Shown here piece by piece: positions 38,901-51,430 of a stretch of 64,000 nt of DNA. The notes below the pieces were generated by a model. It was not told the origin of the DNA, searched no databases, and saw nothing but the letters and a program-made list of their open reading frames with translations. The stretch's first letter is position 1, and each line of letters opens with the position of its first letter. The stretch comes from Climacium dendroides (lineage: Eukaryota; Streptophyta; Bryopsida; Hypnales; Climaciaceae), in assembly GCA_950106755.1 (NCBI GenBank), contig OX467087.1, forward strand, positions 17,302,047 through 17,366,046, read 5' to 3'. Made by a program: the position numbers and the translations under genes.

Positions 38901-41585
38901 AGGAGAAGGTTTGAGAATTGCTTAAAAAATGTGTGATAGCAGAAAACGTGACCGTGTAATAGAATTATATAATAGGATACTTGAACAATAGGCTTATGTA
39001 ATGAAGAAAGTAGGAATAGGAAAATATTGTAGTAGTACCTTCATAACCAATTTATATAGTAACTCCTACATGCCCAAGGCCATTTCTTTGTCTTAAACCA
39101 CTCAAAGGTATCATTCATGCTATGCTCATCCAAAGGAAAAAACAACTTATAATATAACCATAGGATATTGAATTTAACTTGTTTGAGATCATATAAAAAA
39201 AATGTCAAAAAGTTTGACTATTCAAGTAGAAAGATATTAGCATTTGAAATTGTAAGACAATTTGGGGGGGATTGCTTTTCAGATGATTTTGATTGCCATT
39301 AGTGTAGGAATTTTGCATTCTCAACATTTAATTTAAAAACCCTCTAAGTGCTATGGAGAAATGAGTTGAAAGTTCCTATTTTTTTTTAACACTTGATTTT
39401 CAATCATTAATAAATTGATAAGTAGGTGTAGGTCTAAAACCGAATGATAAATTAAATCATTAGAAGCTCAAAGATGGAAAAAAAATGAAATCCAACTTTG
39501 GAATAGGTGTGTTCAAAACAAAATTGTATATTAAGTGAATTGTTCAAGAAGTTGTATAAATTGCCAAAAAAACAAGATTGTTTATAACTTTTACAACACC
39601 AGTATAAAAAGAATGAATCAAGGCTTCAAATTTAGACAAATGTATAATGCATAAGATTTAAAATAAAATAAAATGTATTTTGAAGTTCTTTTGCCTACCA
39701 TGGGGGAAGTTGGGCTTCTTGTGCTTTAAATTTTGCTACCAAGTACCAATTGAAATAAAATTGATATTATCACAAAGCATATAAGTTTGTCTATCTTATG
39801 ATCAAGTTTCACTATAATTTGAGGCTAGAGGAACTTGCCAAAATGCACATTGTCCCCTGAGGGAAGAATGGTCTTTTAAAAGTGAAGCAAGTTTGAAATG
39901 ACATCAATTTGTCTATAGTAGTTCCCTCAAATTAATGTGAATGTGGTTCCAATACTACAAATTAACCATTATGTATGCCATGGAATTAAGATTTTGCTAT
40001 TTTGCTATTTTCATAAGACTTTTTTAGTTCTTCTACTTAGAGATTTTTTTCTTTCGTAGAGTACCTTCTTCTTAAAACCCTACACAATATTGTCTCCATT
40101 TTTGGAAAATAATTTTGTTAGTTATAAAGGCTGAAACCTTGAAAATGAAGAGTACTCTATAAAACACTGTAAAGACCATACAATGTTTCTTGCAATGACC
40201 CAAGATGATATGGCAATGACTCGGATTTGGTAGTTTGAAAGTAGCGAACACTATGTAATTTAGAAAATGAATGTAGTAAGAAAATCCAAAAAACATTTTT
40301 TAAAAATTTTGATTTTTTTCCCTTATAGATCTTATTTTTGTCTACATGTGGAGCTTTGATTCATCCCATTTGGATGTGTTATGCAAAAGTTATGGACAAT
40401 CTTAGTTTTCGAGCGAGTAAAGCGTTTTTTTGAAAAAATAGCTTTGAGAATTCATTTCTGAATGTAATTTTCACATTTTTAATAAAAAAATTGTTGGACA
40501 AGGTTAAGTTCTCTTGATAAAACAATCTCATTAAAATTGTTGTGTTTTGATTACATCTTAGAGCTATTAACAATTTATTTTTTTCCTCAAACTAAAACCT
40601 ACTACTACTTAACAACTTTTTGAAAACCCTAAAACTAAGTGTTTTTTTTAGATTTTTTTTCCCTAGGCTCTGAATTCAATTTTTCAACACAAATATTTTA
40701 AATTCAAAGAATATAGTACAAAGAAGTTCCAGCAATGGTGTTCAGTCATTTGAAATTGCAAATCAGAGTTCAAAAAATCTTTTTTTTCCAACTTTGAATG
40801 CTCATATCTTCTAATGTACATGGTCAAACTTCATGAAATTTTCACCATACGTTCTTAGACAAGTAAAGTACAAAAACCTATAGTTAAATTCTAAGAAATA
40901 TATTTTTTTCATTTTCATGGTTGAACAGAGCAAAAATGGCAGTTTTGAGTGGTTTTTGATACAAAAATGGCCTTGGTCTTGTAGGGGTTAAAATGCCTCT
41001 CAGTCACTCAAAAATTATTGGATTAAAATGAAATTGTATTCACACTAACTACACTAGTATGCAAAACTTTCTCAAATATATTTTTATTGGAAATGGGCAT
41101 TGTATTTCAAATAAATAAGATCCCGGAATTTAGTATGATGAAAAATTGTTAGGCTTTTGAACTTTGAATTGCTTTTCAACATTCAAAACAAATTGGATTG
41201 ATTTGAAAAAATTTCTTCACAAATTAGAGTAGTATGCGCAACTTTTCTAACAAGTTTATTGAGTGGAGAGATTGAATGCAGCACTTTGAATTGGATTCAA
41301 AGTATATGAGGCCATCCTTGGGTTGGGATAATCCAATATTTACTTGTGTACCTTATACCAAACCCTAAACTTAGATAAAAGTAAAAATATTTTTATAAAT
41401 TTATAATGTGTAAAAACTTAGAGAATGATTGAATATTTTTTACACCATACTTTAGGAGTAAAAATATTTTTATAAATATTTTTGTAAACTAGAAAGCATT
41501 ATGCACAGAGTAGTGTGAAGCCTTTGTTTTGTGGCACCCAAACACGCAATAAGCAGGTTATGAATTTTCAAAAATAAAAGGTAAT
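35972..41585. repeat. Inverted-repeat spacer, AT-rich repeats
   Basis: AT-rich DNA with no gene. It contains a partial forward family A tail (about 39.2-39.9 kb) facing a partial reverse family A copy (about 40.3-40.99 kb) that ends GGGG then TTAA at 40988-40991. ORFs are short and without domains. Confidence 0.55.
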
Positions 41586-42579
41586 TTAACTTCTAAAGGT
41601 TTTGTACTATGTTTTCACCAAAATTGCTTCAAAACTGCCATTTCAAGTACAAGTATCAAATCTTTGGAAAAAAACCCATATCTAGACAAATATAACCATA
41701 GGATCATATAGTACATTGGCTTGAAAAGTTGTAGAAAAAATTTCAGAATTTTGCTCTTTTTGTACCATTTTGAGGATTGAGGAATCTCAACGATGATAGG
41801 GCTTTCCTCTTTTACTCCTTGCCCCGAAGATTGCAAGATATTAACGTTTGAATTGATAGAATCCCTTTTTTTGTTCCTCCCTAAAACTGGGCAGCTTGTT
41901 CTTCATAAGGTCACATTTGTATGAAATAATGTCCAAAATAGTTGATAGTCTTCAAAATTGACTCTTCAAATCAAGTTGGCTACATGCTTCACAATTTCAA
42001 ATCATTTGGAATTGTACAACATATAGGAAAAAAGTTTTAAGTAGAAAGTAGGAGAGAATGATTCAAAATACTAAATTGTTAGCAATTTCTTTATGGAATT
42101 GAAAAATGACAATTTGAATGGTTGCAATTGTAATGAACAATGTACAATTGATATTTTTATTTTTTCTCAAAAATATTTAGAATTGAGTAAAATAAAGGGC
42201 TTCAAAATTTATTTCACTCAAAGTGGGGATTCTATTACTACCTACAAACTACCCTAAACTAAAACTCTTCATAACTTTAAATTCATTCATCCAAATGTAA
42301 TGATTCAAAGCTTTTCACATAGATATAAATTTAATGAATCAATTTCAAGTTTTTATTTTTTTTGCTACCTGACCTGCCTGCCAAATGCTAAAAACTACAT
42401 ATCTTACAATAACTTTTTATCCACGTAGCCAAAAGTTATAAAAATTATTGGGCCTTGAAGCTATTCCTCAAGAAATTATTATGAGAAAATTATGAAGAAA
42501 AATTTAAAAATTCTATTCATAGTGAATTGCCCATAATTGGTATGTTGCCAAAAAAGCACTTTGGTCCTTTAGGGGTTAA
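41586..42579 (-). mobile_element. Complete TTAA-flanked element, family B, copy 1
   Basis: It begins TTAACTTCTAAAGGTTTTG and ends CCTTTAGGGG then TTAA (42576-42579). It is 994 bp, in reverse orientation relative to 58163-59116, with which it shares both termini and most of the interior. About 70 bp of GC-richer sequence near 41.75-41.83 kb is found only in this copy. It is non-coding, consistent with a non-autonomous transposon using TTAA targets. Confidence 0.7.
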
Positions 42580-43555
42580 TTCAATTTTTTCCCACAAAAA
42601 CTCATACATAAACTTTGATATTCACTAACTTCAATACCGCAAGTCCTAACACTACAAACAAAGTCAATGCAGTCCTCCTTCTAAAGAGCTTTGCATTGGT
42701 ACCAAGAGTGCAACTAGGTACCTTAATGATTCTTATATTTGAGTATATCAAACAAACAAACAAAATAAAACAGAAAACCTAACTTAAGGTATATACATAA
42801 TTTCTTATTTAAGTAGTTGAAAGAAGATGGACACTTTATTCCATTGCAAAGCAAAACATGTCCAAAGAATACTAACAAATGCAAGAAATCATAAATTTTT
42901 TTAATTTTTAATATTTTCAAAATTAAATCCATATGTGGAATCGGTCAAAAAAATTCAATTTAAACAATAAATGACATGCTCATGGCCAAAGTTACTATGT
43001 AGTTTGGTTTTTCTACAAGTTTTGAATACTATTTTACCATCATTAAAAAATATTAATTGCAGTGAAGTATATTTGAATGTATCTCACAATTTTGTGATTC
43101 AAGAGAATATACCTTTTTTATAGTTTGGAAGTGTATTGCTCCCAGGTCGTTCAGTAGTATGGAATTTATTGCAAGATTTGCAATGTTAAGAAAAATTGGT
43201 AGCTATTCCAACCTTTCCGGTGGAAATGGGAAAAAATCCGTTTTGCAATTTCAATGCTTTGGAAAAGAAACTTCTCATTCTAACTCCAAATGACTCAAGG
43301 TTTACAGGTAAGGTATCCCATTTGAAAAAAATTGGACTCTTTAAAAGTTTGAAAAGGAAATTACACAAAAACGAGTAGCAAGGTCACAAAATATCCATCC
43401 ACACGAAAGTTACTTCGTTGGGCGACTGAAAGGTTCCTGAGTCCGTGAAATGCAGGGGAAGGTTCGTGAGTCCTAACTACAAAGGGTCCGAGGGATGTGA
43501 ATTTGGCAGAATGCGCACATTCACTGCCCGGTGAATCACACGAAGTTCCCTGTGA
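42580..43555. other. Inverted-repeat spacer, right part
   Basis: AT-rich to about 43.38 kb, then GC-balanced up to the right arm. A segment at 42.66-42.80 kb recurs at 61.96-62.06 kb. No gene is seen. Confidence 0.5.
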
Positions 43556-46459
43556 ATTTCAAAATGACTCGATGAACTGTTGTGAAAATCCTCAAATTCT
43601 AAACCGCTTTGTCTTAGATTCTTTCTTGTGCCAATGGCGCTTTTGACGATGATGCGGCCTCCAATTAATTACTAATATATCTTCCACCAATCGACAGTGA
43701 CTGTTTGGCTGGCTGCAACAGCTGTCAGGGCGGCAGCAGCAACCGATGTGGAAACTGGTAATTAGCCAAATGAATTGGGTCAACTGCGTTTCGCGGAAAT
43801 AGCAACTCTTTCTTGCTGAATGCATGAGCATATTTGTTCGGAGTATCTCTCGACACTGCAAGTAGTCAACTTTCTTGAAAATATGCTTCGAATGATTCTG
43901 CAAAACATACGCTGAGATGATTGCCGTGAATGTAAGAAATTGACAAGAGAAGCTCATAAAGTCTATCGAAATCAAGGGAATTAATTAAAAAGAAGAAACT
44001 CATCTCGGTATTATTCGTAAACATTTCAAACTGACATCTAGATGATTGCGGTCTCGTGGCCATCCAGACGTAGACTGCTATACAACCGGATTTCAGAATG
44101 GTGCATTTAATTACAACTCGTCAGTGCCATATGTTTCAGAGAGTCCTCAAGGTCATCCTGTCATCCTGTGGGCCTTCGTTTTCAATTCGCAAGAATTCCT
44201 TCCGCTGATGATGAACATGTTTAGAATTTATGATCCACACCACACCTCCTTCCATTGATAAGTCGCCAGGTCGCTGAACTCTTCGAGATCCCGGAATTTC
44301 TTTAACAGCTTGTCCAAGATTTCTAACATGATAGCTAGAGGACATATAATAAAGTAGGAACATCCTTTTCCATCGCTTGACCTTGAATCCATCTCTAAAA
44401 TAGAGAGAAGGATTTGATACTGAGAGAGATGAAATAAAAGAGATGCAAAGTTGTCAGCCTCTCCTAATTACAACCCAAGTTTAGGGTTCAAGGAAAGATC
44501 CCCTCTAGTATGAGGTTCCTGAAGAGTTGCTTCCACCCTTGAAAACGAAATTCCAATTCTTTTTCTAAACGTTAAAGTCCATCTACGTGGAAGGCACCAA
44601 AAGTCGTAGGAAGAAGAGAAGCATTGCTCAGTCCACAAAATATGCCAGACGCTTTAAGGTTCTTTCAGTCCCAATCAAACAAGGGGTGAGTTTTCGCTAC
44701 TGCTAAAAAAATTGTCATGAGACAACAGAAATGGACATTCCTATGCTTTCGTTTCTGGAAAATCACGAAAAGTAAAATCCTGTCCGAAAAAATGTGTTTG
44801 TATTCCGTTTTTCAATTTCCTGTACGAGAACAATAAAATTCTCAAAATCTTTCCCTCCCTACCGGTATGCAAGTCAAGGAAGTAGGTGTTCCTACCTTAT
44901 GATGAAGAAACTCCCAGAGTCCATCACTGCATCTGATTCCCTTCTTCCACAATTCGGACGCAAGATACTCCTCGACCCGGAACCGAGAGAGAAACTGCAC
45001 CAATCTACACACGTCTGCAAGTTGGACACAGCACCGAACGAAGCTCGCACTGCCGTAAACCCCTGCAACATCCAAGTTTGATTTACGCAAAGTCTTCGTC
45101 TTACGCAAAGTCTTCACATCAAAAAGCCTCTGGACACATCATAAAACTAGGTAGAACATCAAGCTCAGATAAATTTTAAAGAAGGACGTGTCAAGGAAAA
45201 CATTCGGGTCCTTGTGAAAATCACTGAATGTGTGAATGAGATGCCCTCAGCATTTAGGGCTAATTCCGTCTAGGGATTTTACCCCTTCCTTGATAATGGT
45301 ACCTGCAATGCTCAATTAAGGACATTAAAAACTTCATAGGAGCACTTCAAAATAAGAAACCTAGTGAAAAAATCACTAATTGAGAGGAAAGTCTGCACTA
45401 GCTTAAGAAAGATGTGTTCAACACTCAATCAAGAAGATAAAGTTTCAGGGGGGGCAAATAGGGAAAGAAATTACCAAAAATTGTACTCGGTAAGATATTA
45501 TGTAACACCAAAATATGCTGCCCTCGGCATTTAGGGGTAAAATCACAAGACGGAATAGCCAAATTTGAGAGTTTCTTTGCCATGGCCTCAAAGTGGAATT
45601 TAAACTTCCGTGAGTCTCAACTCTCAAGTGGCCAAGCAAATGCCAAACCGCACTTTATCGCACGTCCTCTAAAAATTACAAAAAATGACCTGTGAAAACA
45701 GAACACTCAATAGTTGATAAATAATGCATCCAAACTTCTCGACCACAAATTGTAATTTCAATTTTTAATTAAAATTTCGTATCCAGAGACTAATCTGCGT
45801 GCGAGGAGTCAGCACAACGGCACAAGCCACCCAAATTCACATCATATGGTTATAGACCCTAAAACCTAAAGTCCTTTCATGAAATGCGACGTTGTGGATC
45901 CCAAATTAGTCCATCTTACAAGTGTATTTCAAGTAAACGATTTCATGCGAAGCATCCTCTGTTCCACGAGCAATACATATTCCCATCACGTCAGAGAGAA
46001 GGCGTGACACAAGCTTCAGGTCGAACTTAACCAAAACCCTTCAAGTAGTTGACAAACAGGACAGGATTTAACACAAGAACTACAGGAGAAACGCAATTCT
46101 ACAGTCGAAACGCGAGCGTTCGTCAGGCACACCAGTTCAAGTTTTAGGAAACTCCTCGAATTGCCTAAATACATCGCCGATGCTAGAAGACGCACCTACG
46201 CCGGATTGCAGAACTACATCACTAAGGTCATCGCCTACGGCACATCCCCTATATACACAATCACACCAGTCGCCAACACCACAAACAAGAAAAACATCTC
46301 GTAACAGCTTCGATCCAATTCCAATAGCAGGCACAACGACCGCATGCATTCTCACGCACAGCAGAACGCCTCATTTAATCAGTGACGCTCTCATCGCTGG
46401 GAGAGAAGTCGAGCAAACAGTGCTTCCAAATGAGGAGCGGTGGCTTTCTTACAAAGGAT

Positions 46460-46475
46460 GGTGTTCAGAAACACC
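46460..46475 (-). terminator. Histone-like 3' stem-loop, H2B copy 2
   Basis: On the minus strand the same GGTGTTTCTGAACACC hairpin is present after the copy 2 stop codon, followed by the same purine-rich TAAGAAAGC. It is identical to copy 1, but because the arms are duplicates this is not independent evidence of selection. Confidence 0.45.
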
Positions 46476-46511
46476 AATTAGGTTTGTGTAGGGCCGGGAT
46501 TCACCAGTGCT

Positions 46512-47091
46512 TCAAGCACTCGTAAACTTCGTCACCGCCTTCGTCCCTTCCGACACGGCGTGCTTCGCCAACTCACCAGGCAAGATCAGACGCACCGCAG
46601 TCTGGATCTCGCGACTGGTGATCGTCGGCTTCTTGTTGTACCGCGCCAACCGAGCGGCCTCCTGCGCCAGCTTCTCGAAGATGTCGTTGATGAACGAGTT
46701 CATAATACCCATCGCCTTCGACGAGATACCGGTGTCAGGATGCACCTGTACAAATAAAAGGCCGTTACGTTAGACAACCCACGACGAAACCATTCCCCTT
46801 TCAGAAGCTCAAACGCACCAAAGGACCCCAACCTCACCATAACGCGAAACCCCAAAACCAGACACCAACGAATCTCAAAAACACAAAAAAATGAAGCAAA
46901 ACACAGACACATACCTGCTTCAACACCTTGTAGATGTAAATCTTGTAGGTCTCCACGCTCTTCTTCGAGCGCTTCTTCTTCGCATCGCCCTTGCTATCGG
47001 CCTTGATCTTCTTCTCCGCCTTCTTCACCACCGGCTTCTTCTCGGCCTTGGACTTGCCTGCCTTCTGCTCCTCTGCAACCTTGGGCGCCAT
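46512..47091 (-). CDS. H2B: Histone H2B, intron-containing, copy 2
   Basis: Exons 47091-46915 and 46745-46512 on the minus strand, with a 169-nt GT-AG intron at the same position as in copy 1. It encodes the same 136-aa protein: Lys-rich tail, full histone fold and C-terminal AVTKFTSA. Upstream are the same CCAAT (47237-47241) and TATA (47217-47211) elements. It lies in the right arm of the inverted repeat, facing away from the spacer as copy 1 does, so the two genes are divergent across the outer flanks of the palindrome. Intact coding sequence in both copies suggests both are usable or that gene conversion keeps them alike. Confidence 0.97.
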
Positions 47092-47210
47092 TCCAGCAAC
47101 TGATAATCGAACGAGAATAACGAAGAGATACAGAAATTCAACAAAAATGAAACTCAGACGAAAGCGTAAGAAAACTGCTGGTAAGACTGAAACGAAGATG
47201 ATCCAAAATG

Positions 47211-47303
47211 CTTTATACCTGGGGGGCTGACCCGAACCAATGGGCGGGCTCCGTTTCCCTACCGAGGATCGAGGTTTCGGGCCGTCCGATCTGGATCGGA
47301 CGG
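47211..47303 (-). promoter_or_regulatory. H2B copy 2 promoter: TATA, CCAAT and palindrome
   Basis: On the minus strand: TATAAAG at 47217-47211, CCAAT box at 47237-47241 and the inverted repeat CCGTCCGA/TCGGACGG at 47282-47303. The six-base spacer of the palindrome differs from that of copy 1 while the arms are unchanged, a small hint that the arms matter. Confidence 0.7.
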
Positions 47304-48870
47304 TGGGATTTCAAAACCGGGTTGGCGCCAGGCCCTCTTCCCGCCCGAGCAGGACTGGCGGGACGGGCACCAGGCATTTTCAAAAACGCTTCCCTGTTGA
47401 ATTCGTTTATGTCACCATTAGTTACATAAATGTCATACCGTAACCAGGAGTTCGATTACGGAGGGAAAAGTCTCAGATCGCCTTTTAAAATCTTCATGCA
47501 ATACTACGTTTGTCACAATGATACAAAATTTCCTATTATTGTGTGTGGGGTTATAGATTGCGATGCTAGTTTTTAGAGTTTCTTGATTGTGATTCACCAA
47601 AAAAAATGTTCAAAACTACCACTCGCTAGTGCATGAAGCAAAATTAAAACATAAAAGTATTTTAATAGTGCATGTCAATCATGCCAATTTGTGCTTGACT
47701 TTTAAAGGAATGTGTGGTAATTTTAGTCTCTTCAAGCATGTGGGTTATAAGATTACAAGGTTGAAGTTTGAAGGAGAAGAAGAAATTGGACCTTTTCTAG
47801 TAGCATGTTGTCCAAATTGAATCAATTAGAATTTTGGGTTCCATAACTTTTTGTACAGGCACCTAATTGAAAACAAGAAGAATATACATATTCTAAAACT
47901 TACATATGCTTGCATCTTTGGTAATGATTCTATTGGTTAATCCAAATTTTGTTGGCATGAACCTACTAAAGCTTTTGAAAAAAATACCATAGAAGTTTAT
48001 TGCCTTTTATACGTTGAAATAATTGTACCCGAATTTTTTTTTGAAATATGTAGTAGATTCTAGAGATACATAGATTTTATTGTGTTTGTAGTATTTGTAT
48101 TGTATTGAGGTGTGGTTGCTTTAAATTTTCATAAAAGATGAGGTCAAGTTTTCTTTTTTCATATAGTTTCAATAAATATAGCAATTTATATGAGTTTCAT
48201 TTCCAACGTAGAATTAGGTATCTCTAACAATTTGAACAACTGGTTGGCTATAGTTATGGACCTTGTTGCTTAGATAGTTTTTATTCAAAGTTTGCCTTGG
48301 AATTTGACACTAATTGGTTACATATAATTTTTGAATATCAAATCCTAAATAAGGACAAACCTCAAACCCAAGGGTAGATAGAATTTAGACTTTGGTATTT
48401 TGATTGTGACTTATCCAAATTTTCTATGGCAAAAAGAAGCATTACTAGGGTGGCAACTTGGACTTTGCCACTAACCACATTAGAATGTGGATTTCTAAAT
48501 TATAATTTTAAGATATAAAATTACAAAGTTTGACTTGGTCATCTACAAAACAATACTACAAGATTTAGGCCTAAAGCCCCCTACACTTATCATCTAAATA
48601 CAAATAAAATATTTTAAAATTAGCATGAAGTATATTCATTCATAAATCTCTAATTTTTAATAGTGCCACAAATTTCCATCAACCTTTATGTCGGGCTTTA
48701 TGAAAGCTTGATTGGATTTATGTCAAGTAAAACTTGAATTAAATGAAAGTCAAGTTATTACCCAAAAAGCTAATTTATACAATCTTTGTAAAAATATATG
48801 CCTTTCCTTTTATTGATTGCCACAATAAAAAGTTATGGGATTCAAAATTTCAAAGGCATCTTGATCAACA

Positions 48871-49099
48871 ACCAAAAGTTCCAGAGAGGGATTTTAGGTT
48901 GCTCTTGATGTAGTGATTTATTCAATTTGCAAACATTCTAAAGAATTCATGGTTTCACTTTGGATATAATATTCCACCTACAACTCATTTGTCAAAATAT
49001 TACTTGTAGTTGTGAACAAAGGCCAGGTGATTTTATTGCATTGATTATCATAAAACCAGTTGCCATTTTGAATTTTGGATGTTGATTTTTCTTCTATAG
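48871..49099. other. Flank between inverted repeat and RING remnant
   Basis: AT-rich, without an ORF. A polypyrimidine tract and AG at 49090-49099 look like a splice acceptor, so part of this may be a former intron of the RING gene. Confidence 0.4.
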
Positions 49100-49681
49100 T
49101 AAACCCCATTATTTATGCAACCTTGTGGCCACTATGGCATTTGCAAAAAATGTGCTGGTGAAATTCTAGTTTGTCCGTCTTACTTTGGAATTGTCGAAAG
49201 GTGCAAAGATCCTACGCTAATTACTCCTTTGAGTCCTATGGCCTTTAGAGATGCATTCAACTCTACTGTATAACTAGATGTAGAAATGCCAAGCAAGAAA
49301 GCTAAAAAATATAGTAGGATCAACGCTAGTGTGGAGATATTTGGAGGTTGAAAGCCAAAATTATATTCAAGATCTGATGAGAGTTTTGAAGATGAGGAAA
49401 GTTTTCGCAATACTCTTGCTACAACCATTTTGAACAAATCTAAACGATTGTATGCCTTCGTTCGAACTACAAAAACATTAGAGGATTTTGAAGGTGGATT
49501 CACAAATCACAATGATTGTAATGTAGAAGATGGTGGCAACCATGACCTTAATTAGCCTTCCAAAATCAAGTTTTCAACATCAAGTGGAATCAACTACAAG
49601 GTAGATGTACTTGATATTGGATCTATTGACACTACCACCCTACTTCATGAAGAGAACAACATTGAGGAACCTCTAATTTAA
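49100..49681 (+). pseudogene. Remnant of a RING-finger (E3 ligase-like) gene
   Basis: After a splice acceptor-like TTTTTCTTCTATAG the plus strand reads FMQ-P then CGHYGICKKCAGEILVCPSY (about 49124-49183). This matches the C-terminal half of a plant RING-HC finger (CGH-x3-C-x2-C-x6-CP-x-C), with the last zinc-binding Cys replaced by Tyr (TAC for TGC). The same frame continues for about 190 codons through a Lys-rich and an acidic stretch. It is broken by TAA at 49271, TGA at 49349 and TAG at 49553 and ends with TAA at 49679-49681. The N-terminal half of the finger was not found. No frameshift is needed, so decay is by point mutation. Ubiquitin ligase activity is what the family would do; this copy is almost surely dead. 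Confidence 0.6.
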
Positions 49682-51430
49682 TAAAAAGAACAATCTATCT
49701 TGTATACATTTAGAAGGAAAATTAGCGAAGGAGGCAACAACTCTTAAAGCAAGCCGATAGAAGCACTGCCAAGAGTAAGACTCAACCCCAAAAAATGAAA
49801 AAGAACCATTTGAAGCCCGTCCAAGCGAAAGAGGTATTGCGGCCCCTTCACTAGGAAAAACCCACATTTTGTGGTGTTTTCAAAGACATGAAAGTATGTC
49901 TCTTTCAATTGAAGGCATGTCAACTCTAATGTCACCCAAAATCCGTCATAGGCGGTGTTTCTACAAATGGCTCAAATCTATTGTAATGTGCCCTAATGTC
50001 TACATGCTTTATGAAAATGGATGCTAATACCTCTTGTTTGCATTCTCCAAGAGCTGCCATGTGGATGCCACATGGCGACCACATCATTTTTTTTTGTTCG
50101 GACAATGTCCCTTTTTTTTTAATAAAAAATCACTTTGACTATGTGGCATTAATTGTGTGAAATAATCATTTACTTAAATAATCATGTACTTAAATAATTT
50201 TATTTTTTTTAAAAGTCCAAGAAAAATTGAACAAGAAAAAATTGTCAAATTCACCATGAATTTATCATCTACCATCATAAGAATTTTTGATGGCAAAATC
50301 AAGTAATTACTGTATTGGCATTTAGTGTGAATGAAAGGTGAAAAGGTCTTTTTTATACTAAAATCCATTGTTCATCGATGACAAAGGATATGGAATAATT
50401 CAAAGATGGAAACTTGACCATATTGCATGTGGACGTTGTTTCAGACATGTGGATGTTTTTTGAGACATTCAACTTTGATAAAAAAAATTTGCTTCATATA
50501 TCCCATATGGGTTGTCTTACTTCCTATCCCCCCCCCCCCCCATTTGTGTAAAGAGCTTCTCTTTCCATAGTATACATCCATCCATTTCCCTTTTTTTCCA
50601 AAGCATGTCATGTGGCTACCCTTCCCCTATTTTTTTCACATTTGGTCTATATTTTACCTTAGCCTATAGTCATTTATAGAATTTATCCAATTGAATTCAG
50701 AATCCCTAGTCAATGTGACACTTCTATGTTTTGGAGGACTTTCTAATAAATGTGACTGTTTTATTTGATGTCCAAAAAAAGATACACACCTCTTGTGTCA
50801 TCCACCTATTTTTGCTCTAATATCCCTACATTTTTCCCAGCATTAGTAGAAAATTGCCTCCTATAGGCTCAAAATTTGTAGTGTATTGATGTCAATGAAA
50901 ACATGACCGTGTTTATGTAACAGGTTTCTTACAGTGCTTGTTGATCAGCATGTATTGACTCCAATGCGAATTCTAAGGACTAGAGATAAGTCTTGATTTT
51001 GGAACACTTTTATAGCCTTACTATTTCTTTAGGACTTAATGTATAAAGACGGGATTTAGCAGTTGATAAAATTTCCAAGCAATAAAACAACAATGGGAGG
51101 TGAGGAGTAACAATTCTTGGCAATGAGTGTGCAATCATAGATCTGTGACCTTAGAGAGTTGAAAGATTTTGAAGACATCATTAGAACCGGTGTTTGGTGT
51201 TTTCAATAATTGGTTTGTTGGAAAAAATATACTCCAACTTATGAATGTAGAAACAATGATTGAAAAACAAGTTTACAGTACTAGAAAAACAATGATCAAC
51301 TTAACAAAACATCAACCAATTTTTATTAAAGTGGATATTGCATTGTCCATTTTTGCAATTTTTAGTTGATTTTGGCACAAGTTAACAAAATAGTCACAAA
51401 ATTTTGTTGAGTTGTGTCGTATGCGCAGTC
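49682..51430. other. AT-rich intergenic DNA with a poly(C) run
   Basis: No gene is recognised. Around 49.74-49.95 kb several frames stay open for 30-40 codons and may be further decay of the RING locus. A run of 14 C residues occurs at 50528-50541. Confidence 0.45.

Larger units (their letters stand above)
43556..48870 (-). repeat. Right arm of large inverted repeat (H2B unit copy 2)
   Basis: Reverse complement of 28641-34598, separated from it by about 8.96 kb. It lacks the 589-bp and 57-bp additions of the left arm. The AT-rich outer third remains alignable base by base, which indicates a fairly recent duplication or gene conversion. Confidence 0.93.

Noticed and set aside
50528..50541. 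Run of 14 C residues as a functional site
   Set aside because: Homopolymers of this kind are common mutation or sequencing-error hot spots and nothing around it suggests a role.
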